A DNA stretch of 64,000 nucleotides from a bacterium (GTDB taxonomy: Bacteria > RUG730 > JAAEPJ01): the NCBI GenBank assembly GCA_024222485.1, contig JAAEPJ010000335.1, positions 62,001-126,000 of the forward strand. The letters are read 5' to 3'. Positions 36,444 through 46,019 of the stretch are shown piece after piece. The notes under the pieces are model-generated. The model saw only the letters and a list, made by a program, of their open reading frames with translations, made no database searches and was not told where the DNA came from. The first letter of the stretch is position 1, and every line of letters begins with the position of its first letter. The translations under genes were made by a program, and so were the position numbers.

Positions 36444-39011
36444 CTAAAACTCTACCCCAATAGCGGGTATTTCTATTATGGCATCATTAGTTTTTAAAAC
36501 TTGCTCTTGATATTTTTTAGCGGAAAGCACTAAATCCAAAATATTACTTTGAAATTCATTTACACGACCTGTAAATACTGCCTCATCTCCATAATTCTTT
36601 GCAGCAACTTCACTTACTTTTCCCAAAACATTATCATAAGCACAAGTCAAAACAATATAATTCCAAAGGCTAACATCTCCAGTTAAAATCTCTGTTGGAA
36701 GAAAAATCTTAATTTTACTCTTAGCTTCATTCACTTCATAATCTAGCTCTGCACGCTGCATAACAGCACCATCAATTTTTGCTTGGTATAAGACTATCCC
36801 TTTTTTATTAAATACAATACAATATTCCCAAGCACTCTTAAGGTCTGTAAAAGCTTTCCTTCCTGCTAATAATTTAGTATTTCCTAAGCCTTTTCTACCA
36901 TTTAAATCAATATAAATATCTAATTGTAATTTATCCAAAATTTTCCTATCCAAGCGAGAAAAATTAACCTCTATATTAATACCATTATTATCTTTTAAAA
37001 TTGAAAATTTTCGAATATCATAAAAACCTCTTTCGTTTAAATTTTTTGGATATTTAAACGATCCATCGCCATAATCATCACCCTTAGCATCATAAACAAC
37101 AAGTCCTCCAGAAAGCTCCGTTAAAGAATTAGCAATAAACCTCATTTTTTTCTCTTTTTGTTCTTTAAAGTCAATATCTAAAAACTTATAAATCTCCATA
37201 CGCATAGCTAGATGATTAGGATCTAGGGGTAACCTTAAATCAAGCATTTCTAAATAAAACCGTGCATTCATTTTATAAATATATCCCATTAAGGCTTTAT
37301 AGTCTTTTTTCTTAATTTTCCCTCTATTTTTCAATTTTTCTAACTTCTTTAAAATATTCCCTAAATTTTGCCAATATTCAAGTTCACTCTTTTGATCAAA
37401 CCAACTAACAACATTATTAAGATTAATAATAAAATCTTGCTCAGTAATATCAATAACCTTACAAAACTCTTTTTTAGTATCCATATCTTCTACAAAAAGT
37501 TGCTTTAAAGATTTAGAAACCTCTTTCACTTCTTGATCACGCTTACGAAACTCTTGGATTATAAACTTCTGCAACTTAGTAATTGAATTTATATATTTAT
37601 TCTGCTTAAAGATTTTTTTATAAATTTTAGCAAGAGAGTCTATGTTATTTATTTTATGAAAATCAAAAATAAAAACAGCATCACTACCAGAAAGATTAAT
37701 CAATTCAATATTTTTTTTAAAAATTTTCAAGCTTATTTCAGGGTATTCATAATCTAAAAACACATTTTCAAAAAGCAAACAAATATTTTTTTTATGAGTT
37801 TTTTTCTTAATTATCACCTGTTCATAGTGACTAAAGTCACCTTTATTTAAAACTATTTCATAATCACGGATAGCAAAAATATTAAATACATTCTTATCTA
37901 TAAAGTCAATATCGGAAATAATACCTTGTGGTAATTCTTGTGAGATGCTCTCTTTAAGAGTAAAAAAAGCAGCATATTTCTTAAAGGACTTGGCAACATG
38001 CCACATCGCAATATAAGGCAGATTAATCGACTTTTTGAGCATTTCATTTAAGTAAAGGTGTACTTGAGAACTGGCTAGAAGATCGACTTTGGCATTAAAA
38101 TACGGATAAACTAAGAATTTCCAGTTTTTTTGCCAATTTACTTTATTCACAAAAAAATCATAAACTTCTTGCAACTTTTCTTTTTTATAATTTATTAAAA
38201 ATTCTAAATCATCTTTATCTAAAAGTTCTTCATCTATTTTCTTAATAATTTTTTGAATTCTACGCTCGCTTAAAGAAAATTCATCCAGGTAACCAAGATA
38301 AATTCTCACAACTTGATCAAATAACTGTGCCTCAGTAAGGTCCTCCGCATAAATTTCTAGTTCAGATTCAACTTGATCAAGACTAAAAATTTCTTTTAAT
38401 GTACTTGTACTGATTATCAAATCATTCAATAATAAAAATTCAAATATATCCGTTACTATACTTGATTCACTTGAAGACTCCAAAGACAGAGTTTTGTCCA
38501 CTGATCCAACAGGTAAGTTTGCGTTATTATCCCCAAAATTGAAAGCCTTAAAATATTCTAAAATTTCAGGATTAATCGCAATAGAAATAGGTTTATTACG
38601 ACAGTTTTCTTGCAAAATTTTTAGGGAGGTATAATGTCTTAAAATCTCTTTAGTAATCTCAAGAGTATTCCTCGTTGATTTATCTATAAAATACTTTGAA
38701 TCAACCTGCATATCATAAACAAAAATCAAACCATAATTATAGTTACTTTCATGAAAGGTATTATTTTCTACAATTTTACTCTCGCTCATTAAGTTTTGCA
38801 AAGATACAGAACTTTTGGCAACTGTTATATCTAAATCTAAACTTATTTCTTCTGGTGTCTTAGCTCTTAATTGCTTAGATTCTCTCAGCAAGTTTTGAGA
38901 GTTAGAATTCTTATCCAAGGCATCAGGATTCTCTTCAGCAAAAACGGGACAGAAAAAAAATAAAATTAAGATAGTAAAAAATATTATTTTAAAGTCTTTC
39001 AGTATTTTCAT
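36444..39011 (-). CDS. Secreted GH57-like protein with glucodextranase-type C-terminal domain
   Basis: Protein of 855 residues with a clear signal peptide: basic start, hydrophobic stretch IIFFTILILFFF, and cleavage after VFA near residue 25. The region from about 60 to 600 has the helical pattern of GH57/alpha-mannosidase-fold proteins (SLKILQENCRNKPISIAINP near the start), but I cannot identify the catalytic residues. From about 650 the sequence DAKGDDYGDGSFKYP opens a beta-rich domain resembling the C-terminal binding module of glucodextranase. The role is probably in extracytoplasmic alpha-glucan handling. It has no obvious ribosome-binding site and lies 53 bases after aroQ. Confidence 0.55.
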   Translation of the reverse strand: MKILKDFKIIFFTILILFFFCPVFAEENPDALDKNSNSQNLLRESKQLRAKTPEEISLDLDITVAKSSVSLQNLMSESKIVENNTFHESNYNYGLIFVYDMQVDSKYFIDKSTRNTLEITKEILRHYTSLKILQENCRNKPISIAINPEILEYFKAFNFGDNNANLPVGSVDKTLSLESSSESSIVTDIFEFLLLNDLIISTSTLKEIFSLDQVESELEIYAEDLTEAQLFDQVVRIYLGYLDEFSLSERRIQKIIKKIDEELLDKDDLEFLINYKKEKLQEVYDFFVNKVNWQKNWKFLVYPYFNAKVDLLASSQVHLYLNEMLKKSINLPYIAMWHVAKSFKKYAAFFTLKESISQELPQGIISDIDFIDKNVFNIFAIRDYEIVLNKGDFSHYEQVIIKKKTHKKNICLLFENVFLDYEYPEISLKIFKKNIELINLSGSDAVFIFDFHKINNIDSLAKIYKKIFKQNKYINSITKLQKFIIQEFRKRDQEVKEVSKSLKQLFVEDMDTKKEFCKVIDITEQDFIINLNNVVSWFDQKSELEYWQNLGNILKKLEKLKNRGKIKKKDYKALMGYIYKMNARFYLEMLDLRLPLDPNHLAMRMEIYKFLDIDFKEQKEKKMRFIANSLTELSGGLVVYDAKGDDYGDGSFKYPKNLNERGFYDIRKFSILKDNNGINIEVNFSRLDRKILDKLQLDIYIDLNGRKGLGNTKLLAGRKAFTDLKSAWEYCIVFNKKGIVLYQAKIDGAVMQRAELDYEVNEAKSKIKIFLPTEILTGDVSLWNYIVLTCAYDNVLGKVSEVAAKNYGDEAVFTGRVNEFQSNILDLVLSAKKYQEQVLKTNDAIIEIPAIGVEF

Positions 39012-39063
39012 AGTTTTATTTTAATAAAGAATTATTTCAATAGAAATATAAGCTCCATTGAGT

Positions 39064-39501
39064 CTACCGTAAAACAGATAACAATGCTTCTAATCCAAGC
39101 TCATAGCTCTTTGCGCCAAAACCAAAAATTTGCCCGATACAAGCGGCTGAAATAATTGATTTATGCCTAAAATCTTCTCTTTGATAAATAGAAGATAAAT
39201 GCACTTCAACAACAGGCAAATGAGAGGCCTTAATCGCATCATGTATGGCAATACTTGTATGAGTATAAGCTCCAGGATTAATAACGATACCATCAATATT
39301 TTCATCTGTACAAGCTTTACCAATTTGATCTACAATCTCACCCTCAATATTAGATTGAAAAAAACTTACTTTTGTATTCTCAGATGATATTTTTAAAATG
39401 TTTGCATTTATTTGTTTCAATGTCAAACTTCCATAAATCTCTGGCTCACGCTTCCCTAAAAGATTAAGGTTAGGACCATTGATTATTAAAATATTTTTCA
39501 T
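39064..39501 (-). CDS. aroQ: Type II 3-dehydroquinate dehydratase
   Basis: Third step of the shikimate pathway; 145 residues, as typical for the dodecameric type II enzyme. Motifs present: INGPNLNLLGKREPEIYG with the catalytic Tyr on the flexible loop, NPGAYTHTSIAI, and VEVHLSSIYQREDFR. Together with the fused AroKB at 15.6 kb it supplies three shikimate steps in this window. The ATG has GAGG upstream. Confidence 0.96.
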   Translation of the reverse strand: MKNILIINGPNLNLLGKREPEIYGSLTLKQINANILKISSENTKVSFFQSNIEGEIVDQIGKACTDENIDGIVINPGAYTHTSIAIHDAIKASHLPVVEVHLSSIYQREDFRHKSIISAACIGQIFGFGAKSYELGLEALLSVLR

Positions 39502-39557
39502 TTAGCCTTAGTCCTCAATAAAGAATAGATTTACTTTTTTAAGTATAACAAAATATT

Positions 39558-40673
39558 CTAAGAAAGCATATTTTTTACAAGGTGGCAAAAAAACTCTACA
39601 CCGACCTCTAATGCATCCTCATCTATATCAAATTTAGGATTATGCCACTCTTCTATAATTCCCTTATCTTTATTTCCAGTTCCAAGATGGATATAACAAC
39701 CCGGAACATATTCTAAATATTCAGCAAAATCCTCACCGCCCATACAGGCTTTTTCTAATGCGAGATATTCCAAATCATTCACTTTAGCAACTTCTAAACA
39801 TTTATCAAATAATTTTTCATCGTTAGTTACTAATTCAGCCATATTGCGTATTTCTAAATTAAAGTCTATTTTCTCTGTTTCTTCATCTATAATTTTCCTT
39901 ATCGTTTGTTGAATTTTTTTTCTAACATCATTATTTAGAGTTCTGATTGTCCCTTTAATGGTTAGATATTTTGGCATAATATTAAAAGCTGTCCCTGCAG
40001 TAACCTGGCAGAGAGTAAGGATTGAGTCTCCTTTTTCAATCTGGTAAATTTTCTGAATTATATTTGCAGCTACCAAAATTATATCTGGAGTTTTTTCAGG
40101 CATAGCTGCATGCCCTCCCTTACCAATAAGTTTTAAATCGATTTCATCAACTGCAGCCATAATCGGACCAGATTTTAACCCTAAAACACCGGTCTTGATA
40201 TCTGGCTTGACATGAAAACCAAAAATAGCTTTTGGTCGTGGGTGCAAAACATTATTATCCACCATAAATTTAGCCCCGCCAATACCTTCTTCATTTGGCT
40301 GAAATAATACTCTTAAGCGCCCCACTAATTTGACTTTAGATAGAACCTTTACAACCCCAAGCATAACCGCTACATGTGAATCATGACCACAAGCATGCAT
40401 TTTCCCCTTATTCTTAGAACAATATTCTTTATTAGATTCTTCCGTCATAGGTAAGGCATCCATATCCGCACGCAACATGATGATATTTTCAACTTCATCA
40501 ATATCGCCAAGTTCTGCAATAACTCCTGTTTTGGTGGGCATAACAGAATATTTAACATTCATTGCTTCCAGCTCTTTAATAATTAATTCTTGTGTCTCAA
40601 ATTCCTCAAAACCTAATTCAGGATTTTGATGTATAGTTCTCCGCATTTGTATAACATAATTTTTAATATCCAT
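39558..40673 (-). CDS. M20-family amidohydrolase
   Basis: Metallopeptidase of 371 residues in the M20D subfamily (hippurate hydrolase/IAA-amino-acid hydrolase-like). Conserved features include HQNPELGFEEFET at the start, MHACGHDSHVAVML with metal ligands near residue 100, QPNEEGIGGAKFM, FGFHVKP, and the C-terminal MGGEDFAEYLEYVPG. Some members are N-acetyl-diaminopimelate deacetylases, which would fit the lysine genes, but the family is too broad to decide. It follows nnrD by 12 bases. Confidence 0.85.
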   Translation of the reverse strand: MDIKNYVIQMRRTIHQNPELGFEEFETQELIIKELEAMNVKYSVMPTKTGVIAELGDIDEVENIIMLRADMDALPMTEESNKEYCSKNKGKMHACGHDSHVAVMLGVVKVLSKVKLVGRLRVLFQPNEEGIGGAKFMVDNNVLHPRPKAIFGFHVKPDIKTGVLGLKSGPIMAAVDEIDLKLIGKGGHAAMPEKTPDIILVAANIIQKIYQIEKGDSILTLCQVTAGTAFNIMPKYLTIKGTIRTLNNDVRKKIQQTIRKIIDEETEKIDFNLEIRNMAELVTNDEKLFDKCLEVAKVNDLEYLALEKACMGGEDFAEYLEYVPGCYIHLGTGNKDKGIIEEWHNPKFDIDEDALEVGVEFFCHLVKNMLS

Positions 40674-40685
40674 AAAATTTCACCT

Positions 40686-41564
40686 CTAAACATTTTTCAA
40701 AGCCTCTATGAGATCTGAAGCTATAATCGATCTTTCTCCATACTTTTCTCTTAAAATATCTCCTGCCTTCCCATGCAAAAAAACAGCAACCTTAGCAACA
40801 TCAAAAAACCCTTTTTGATTGTTTTGAGCAAAAAGTCCTGCAATTACCCCAGCTAAAACATCCCCTGTTCCGGCTGTTGCCATTCCCGTATTTCCTGTAG
40901 TATTTTGCCAAAGCTCGCTCCCATTAGATAGCAGAGTCTTATGGCCTTTCAGCACACAAATCATGCTAAATTTTTTAGCCGCTTTTTGACAAAATCTTGA
41001 GCGATTATTTTTAATATCATTCACTAAAGTTAAATCAAGAAGCCTTTGTAGCTCTTTCTCATGTGGAGTCATTATCACAGGAAGATCAGACATATTATTT
41101 TCCCAACGACTAAAAGAGAGTGAAAAAAGAGCATCTGCATCAATAACCATTGGCACTTTAACTTCATTAACAAAGCGATTAACAAATTTAATTGTCTCTG
41201 GTTGCCGACCAATCCCGCAACCAAGAACGATCACATCCACCTGTCTTTTCATTAAAAATAATTTCAAAAACTGTAAAGAATCCTCATCAAAAAATTTACC
41301 TTGTTTTGATGGAACAGCTAAAACCATTACCTCTACAAAGTGCTCCATCGCAACTAAAGCAATTCCTTCAGGGACTGCACAGGTAACCACACCTGCTCCG
41401 CTTTTAAGTGCAGCCTTTGCCGCCAAAATTGCAGCACCAAGCATCCCATATGAGCCAGCAACGACTAAAACATGACCGTAATCATATTTTGATGAATTGG
41501 CTAACCTCAAATTTTCTGGTCGTTTAAAATATTCATCAATAAATTGTTGTGTTATATTTTGCAT
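40686..41564 (-). CDS. nnrD: ADP/ATP-dependent NAD(P)H-hydrate dehydratase
   Basis: Repairs hydrated NAD(P)H. A ribokinase-fold protein of 292 residues: YDYGHVLVVAGSYGMLGAAILAA at the start, the active-site block TPHEKELQRLL near residue 165, and NTGNTGMATAGTGDVLAGVIAGL (shown in part), the ATP-binding/catalytic GTGDVLAG motif. The N-terminal NnrE epimerase domain often fused to this enzyme is absent. First gene of the leftward run; pssA starts divergently 190 bases away. Confidence 0.92.
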   Translation of the reverse strand: MQNITQQFIDEYFKRPENLRLANSSKYDYGHVLVVAGSYGMLGAAILAAKAALKSGAGVVTCAVPEGIALVAMEHFVEVMVLAVPSKQGKFFDEDSLQFLKLFLMKRQVDVIVLGCGIGRQPETIKFVNRFVNEVKVPMVIDADALFSLSFSRWENNMSDLPVIMTPHEKELQRLLDLTLVNDIKNNRSRFCQKAAKKFSMICVLKGHKTLLSNGSELWQNTTGNTGMATAGTGDVLAGVIAGLFAQNNQKGFFDVAKVAVFLHGKAGDILREKYGERSIIASDLIEALKNV

Positions 41565-41754
41565 AAAATATTTTATCTCTGTTTCAATAATATTATTATC
41601 ATTATTCTAATATATTTTCATATATTACAAATATTAATAACATTTTCAAAAAAAAATTTCATAAATCTAGTATTTTTTAATAAAATACATAGAATAAGTT
41701 GAATTATATGGATATTTAGAAAAACTATAAATATGCTCTCTTTATAAAAAAATT

Positions 41755-42513
41755 ATGAAAAAACAGAACACAAAAAAAGGTATTTATATATTGCCAAGTC
41801 TTTTTACTCTGGGAAACCTTTCACTAGGATTTCTTTCGATTATAATGACTAATAATGCAAGGTTTACTACAGCGGCTTGGTATATTTTATTTGCAGGAGT
41901 TTGTGACATCCTTGATGGACTCATTGCTAAATTAACAAATACAACTAGCCAATTTGGTGCGGAACTTGATTCTTTGGCTGATCTGGTTACTTTTGGGATT
42001 GCGCCTGCCATTTTAATTTATCAATTTACATTGTTTAAATTACCCAAATGGGGCATTATCATTGCTCTTTTGTATATCATCGCTGCAGCTTTACGGCTTG
42101 CAAGGTTTAATACAAAAAAAGGAGAGGAATCTCAGTATTGCTTTAAAGGATTACCTTCTCCTGCAGCTGCAGGAATTTTGGTAACTTTTGTGCTTATTAA
42201 CTTAACAACTCAAAGGACACCTGTTATTGCTAAATACTTGGATCTCTTTATCAAAGTCTGGCCTTTAATTGTAATTTTGGTTGCCTATGCAATGATCAGT
42301 AATTTAAGCTATTTTGCTATAAAAAATTTAAAGCTAAAAAAACCTAAAACAATAAGGTTTATCGTTTTATTAGGCATTGGAGGAGTATTAATATGGCGTT
42401 TTCCTGAAAATATGTTATTTACAATATTTTTATTATACTTTTTATCAGGAAGCATTGACTTAATTAGAAAGTTAAATAGAGCCACGATAATTTTTAAAAA
42501 TCGAAAAAAATAA
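41755..42513 (+). CDS. pssA: CDP-diacylglycerol-serine O-phosphatidyltransferase
   Basis: Makes phosphatidylserine for phosphatidylethanolamine synthesis. It has 252 residues with about six to seven membrane helices. The CDP-alcohol phosphatidyltransferase motif is CDILDGLIAKLTN followed by FGAELDSLAD, with the four Asp residues in place; Lys replaces the more common Arg after the DG..A element. FGAELDSLADLVTFGIAPA is the PssA-type continuation. There is no strong Shine-Dalgarno. leuA begins 46 bases after it. Confidence 0.92.
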   Translation: MKKQNTKKGIYILPSLFTLGNLSLGFLSIIMTNNARFTTAAWYILFAGVCDILDGLIAKLTNTTSQFGAELDSLADLVTFGIAPAILIYQFTLFKLPKWGIIIALLYIIAAALRLARFNTKKGEESQYCFKGLPSPAAAGILVTFVLINLTTQRTPVIAKYLDLFIKVWPLIVILVAYAMISNLSYFAIKNLKLKKPKTIRFIVLLGIGGVLIWRFPENMLFTIFLLYFLSGSIDLIRKLNRATIIFKNRKK

Positions 42514-42559
42514 TTAACTAAAAAAAATTATACTTTTTTCAATAATGTGGAGCAAAAAA

Positions 42560-44083
42560 ATGAACAACCAAGTTTATATATTCGATACAACACTTCGAGA
42601 TGGAGAGCAATCTCCTGGTGCAAGTTTAAATATTAAAGAAAAAATAGAGATTGCGAAAACCTTAGAACAACTCCAAGTTGATGTCATTGAGGCAGGTTTT
42701 CCAATATCATCACGTGGTGATTTTAAATCCGTTAAAACTATTTCTACTCATATCAAAAACACCACCATTGCCGCTCTAGCCCGTGCTTCTGAACAGGATA
42801 TTAACGCGGCGTATGAAGCCCTGAAAGATTGCAAAAATAAAAGAATTCATACTTTTCTTGCAACATCGGATATCCATCTTAAATATAAGCTAAAAATGGA
42901 TAGAAACTCTGTCTTAGAAAAAGCTGTACACGCTGTTAAATATGCGAAAAATCTAGGAGTAGAAGTAGAGTTCTCAGCAGAAGATGCAGCCAGAACGGAC
43001 CTAGACTACTTATGCAAAATTACGGAAAGTGTCATTGCTGCAGGTGCAGATATTGTTAATATTCCTGATACTGTTGGCTATGCTTTACCTAATGAGTTTG
43101 CTGAGAGAATTAAAACACTTTTTAATAAGGTCTCCAATATTGACCAAGCGATCATTAGTGTCCACTGCCACAATGACCTTGGGCTTGCTGTTGCTAATAC
43201 CTTAGAGGCTATAACAAATGGTGCTCGTCAGATTGAATGCACAATAAATGGACTTGGTGAGCGTGCAGGAAATGCAGCATTAGAAGAGATTATCATGACA
43301 CTTAAAACTCGCCAGAATGCCCTTAATTTAACGACGAATATTAACACAAAAAATATTTACAAAACATCTAGGTTGGTTAGTAATTTAACAGGAATTGCGG
43401 TGCAGCGGAATAAAGCCATTGTTGGAGCAAATGCTTTTGCACATGAAGCAGGCATCCATCAACATGGGGTTTTATCTCATACTGAAACTTATGAAATTAT
43501 GACGCCTGAGTCAATTGGTCTTAAAACAAGTAATATTGTCTTGGGAAAACACTCTGGCCGACATGCTTTTATTAATAAACTAGAAAAACTTGGCTATTCT
43601 TTTGAAAAAGTAAAAATTGATGAACTATTTTTTAAATTCAAGGAACTAGCTGATAAAAAAAAAGATATCTTTGATGAAGATATTCAAGCTTTGGCTACAG
43701 ATGAGTTTAACAATAAAAAAAATGACTTTTTAAAGCTGAAGTTATTTTCTGTCTTAAGTGGAAATCAAGAAATACCACACGCCAAAGTAAAAATTATTAA
43801 AGATGGCAAAGAGGTTCAGGCATCGGCTAATGGTGATGGACCTGTTGATGCCGCCTATAATGCGATAGAAAAAGTAGCAGGAATTGAGCTTAAGCTTGAA
43901 GACTACAATATTCGTGCCATATCTAGAGGGAAGGATGCCATGGGTGAAGTTATCGTTCAAGTTTCTGCTTCAAATTTATCTTTCTATGGGAAAGGAACAT
44001 CCACCGATATTGTTGAAGCGAGTATCAAAGCTTATGTTGATGCAGTCAATAAAATACTGCGTAATACAAAACTAAAATCTTAA
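42560..44083 (+). CDS. leuA: 2-isopropylmalate synthase
   Basis: First committed step of leucine synthesis; 507 residues from ATG 42560. I preferred this to the ATG at 42545 because GGAG sits 8 bases before it. The HMGL barrel has [15 protein letters not shown], the metal site [13 protein letters not shown], and [12 protein letters not shown]; a C-terminal regulatory domain (residues ~395-505, with [15 protein letters not shown]) is present, so leucine feedback inhibition is likely. leuC and leuD follow directly. Confidence 0.96.
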   Translation: MNNQVYIFDTTLRDGEQSPGASLNIKEKIEIAKTLEQLQVDVIEAGFPISSRGDFKSVKTISTHIKNTTIAALARASEQDINAAYEALKDCKNKRIHTFLATSDIHLKYKLKMDRNSVLEKAVHAVKYAKNLGVEVEFSAEDAARTDLDYLCKITESVIAAGADIVNIPDTVGYALPNEFAERIKTLFNKVSNIDQAIISVHCHNDLGLAVANTLEAITNGARQIECTINGLGERAGNAALEEIIMTLKTRQNALNLTTNINTKNIYKTSRLVSNLTGIAVQRNKAIVGANAFAHEAGIHQHGVLSHTETYEIMTPESIGLKTSNIVLGKHSGRHAFINKLEKLGYSFEKVKIDELFFKFKELADKKKDIFDEDIQALATDEFNNKKNDFLKLKLFSVLSGNQEIPHAKVKIIKDGKEVQASANGDGPVDAAYNAIEKVAGIELKLEDYNIRAISRGKDAMGEVIVQVSASNLSFYGKGTSTDIVEASIKAYVDAVNKILRNTKLKS

Positions 44084-44106
44084 ATATAGAAAATAGGGAG
44101 AAAAAA

Positions 44107-45357
44107 ATGGGCATGACAATTACAGAAAAAATTCTAGCTAAACATGCAAATCTTGACTCAGTCAAGGCAGGACAATTTATTGAAGCTAATGTAGATATTG
44201 CACTGGGAAATGATATTACAGCACCTTTAGCAATTAAAGAATTTAAAAAACTAGGAATAAAAAAAGTTTTCGATAAAAATAAAGTTTCTTTAATTCCAGA
44301 TCACTTTACACCGAACAAAGATATTAAGTCTGCTGAACAATCTAAAATCTTACGCGAATTTGCTAAAGATCAAGACTTGACTCATTATTATGACCAAGCA
44401 GATGTTGGGGTGGAACATGTCCTTTTACCTGAAAAAGGAATTGTTGTACCGGGGGATCTAGTAATCGGAGCAGACTCACATACTTGTACCTATGGTGCAC
44501 TTGGAGCTTTCTCAACAGGTGTGGGCTCTACTGATTTAGCAACGACGATGGCCATTGGAAAAGTCTGGCTTAAAGTTCCAGAAACTATTAAATTTGTCAT
44601 AACAGGAAAACTCCCACAAGGAGTCTATGGTAAAGATATTATCCTGCATATAATTGGAATAATTGGCGTTGGTGGTGCACTATATAGAGCAATGGAATTT
44701 ACGGGAGATACAATTGAAAATTTAAATATGGCAGATCGTATGACTATTTGTAACATGGCTATTGAAGCAGGAGGAAAAAGTGGAATCATTACTCCGGATG
44801 CCATTACAGAAGAGTATGTTAAAAGTAGAGCTCAAAGACCTTATGAGTTCTTTGCCAGTGATCCTGATGCAAAATATTTAGAAGTAATTCATATTGATAC
44901 AACAAAGCTTGAACCAAAAATTGCCTTTCCACACCTCCCATCTAATATCAAAAATATTAGTGAAGCTAAAAACATTAAAATTGATCAAGTAGTCATTGGC
45001 TCTTGCACAAATGGTAGAATAGAAGACTTAAGGATTGCAGCCAATATTCTCAAAGGTAAAACAGTCAATGAAAATACTCGCCTTCTAATCATTCCAACAA
45101 CTCCTTTGATTTACAAACAAGCAATGGAGGAAGGATTATTTAGTATTTTTTTAGATGCAAAAGCGACTATTTCCCCACCAACTTGTGGTCCATGCCTTGG
45201 GGGACATATGGGAGTTTTAGCTAAAGGCGAAAAAGCACTTACTACGACGAATAGAAACTTTGTAGGAAGAATGGGACACCCTGAAAGTGAAGTTTACCTT
45301 TGCTCTCCTGCTGTTGCCGCAGCATCAGCAATTAAAGGTGAAATTGTCGCACCATAA
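44107..45357 (+). CDS. leuC: 3-isopropylmalate dehydratase, large subunit
   Basis: Aconitase-family large subunit of 416 residues, the shorter archaeal/HacA-like form. [4Fe-4S] ligands are visible as IGSCTNG near residue 298 and PTCGPCLGG near 358. [22 protein letters not shown] is the substrate-loop signature (given here in part). Isomerises 2-isopropylmalate with LeuD. Start ATG has AGGGAGA upstream. Confidence 0.96.
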   Translation: MGMTITEKILAKHANLDSVKAGQFIEANVDIALGNDITAPLAIKEFKKLGIKKVFDKNKVSLIPDHFTPNKDIKSAEQSKILREFAKDQDLTHYYDQADVGVEHVLLPEKGIVVPGDLVIGADSHTCTYGALGAFSTGVGSTDLATTMAIGKVWLKVPETIKFVITGKLPQGVYGKDIILHIIGIIGVGGALYRAMEFTGDTIENLNMADRMTICNMAIEAGGKSGIITPDAITEEYVKSRAQRPYEFFASDPDAKYLEVIHIDTTKLEPKIAFPHLPSNIKNISEAKNIKIDQVVIGSCTNGRIEDLRIAANILKGKTVNENTRLLIIPTTPLIYKQAMEEGLFSIFLDAKATISPPTCGPCLGGHMGVLAKGEKALTTTNRNFVGRMGHPESEVYLCSPAVAAASAIKGEIVAP

Positions 45358-45383
45358 ATAAATTATAAATAGAGGAGAAAAAC

Positions 45384-45869
45384 ATGATTTTTAAAGGTAA
45401 AGTTCATAAATATGGAGATAATGTAAATACAGATGAAATTATTCCAGCAAGATATCTGAATACATCAGATGAGGCTGAGCTTGCGGCACACTGCATGGAA
45501 GATATAGATATAGATTTCCCAAAAAATGTTCAACCGGGAGATATTATTGTAGCAGGAGAAAATTTTGGTTGCGGTTCTTCTCGAGAACATGCCCCCTTAG
45601 CGATTAAAGCAAGCAATGTTTCCTGTGTCATAGCACAAAGTTTTGCTAGAATTTTTTTTAGAAATTGTATTAATATGGGGCTACCAATTTTAGAATCTAA
45701 TTTTTATCAAGAAATAAAGTCAGGGGATGAAATTAAAATTGACCTTGACACTGGAATTATCACGAGACTTAGAGATAATAAAAAATTCAAAACAGAGAAG
45801 TTTCCTGAATTTATGCAAAATATTATCAATGCTGGTGGACTAATGAGCTATGTAAAAAATAAAATATAA
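45384..45869 (+). CDS. leuD: 3-isopropylmalate dehydratase, small subunit
   Basis: Small subunit of 161 residues. It has [11 protein letters not shown] near the start and the swivel-domain motif [20 protein letters not shown], the expected LeuD/HacB signatures. ATG 45384 follows GAGGAGA. It is the last gene of the leuACD group; leuB lies elsewhere in the window on the other strand. Confidence 0.96.
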   Translation: MIFKGKVHKYGDNVNTDEIIPARYLNTSDEAELAAHCMEDIDIDFPKNVQPGDIIVAGENFGCGSSREHAPLAIKASNVSCVIAQSFARIFFRNCINMGLPILESNFYQEIKSGDEIKIDLDTGIITRLRDNKKFKTEKFPEFMQNIINAGGLMSYVKNKI

Positions 45870-45877
45870 TAATTCAA

Positions 45878-45900
45878 ACAGGGATATTTTATACCCCTGT
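45878..45900 (+). terminator. Weak hairpin after leuD
   Basis: ACAGGG and CCCTGT form a 6-bp stem with an 11-base loop 8 bases after the leuD stop. No U-run follows. It could end the leu operon, but the stem is short. Confidence 0.3.
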
Positions 45901-46019
45901 AAATTATCATAAGAATTTTACTTTATAATAAAATAAATTTTTCAGAAGCAAAGACCTTAAATATTTTTAATAAACTTTTTAAGTTTAAAATTCTTATCTA
46001 TCTTTAAAAGTAATAAAAC

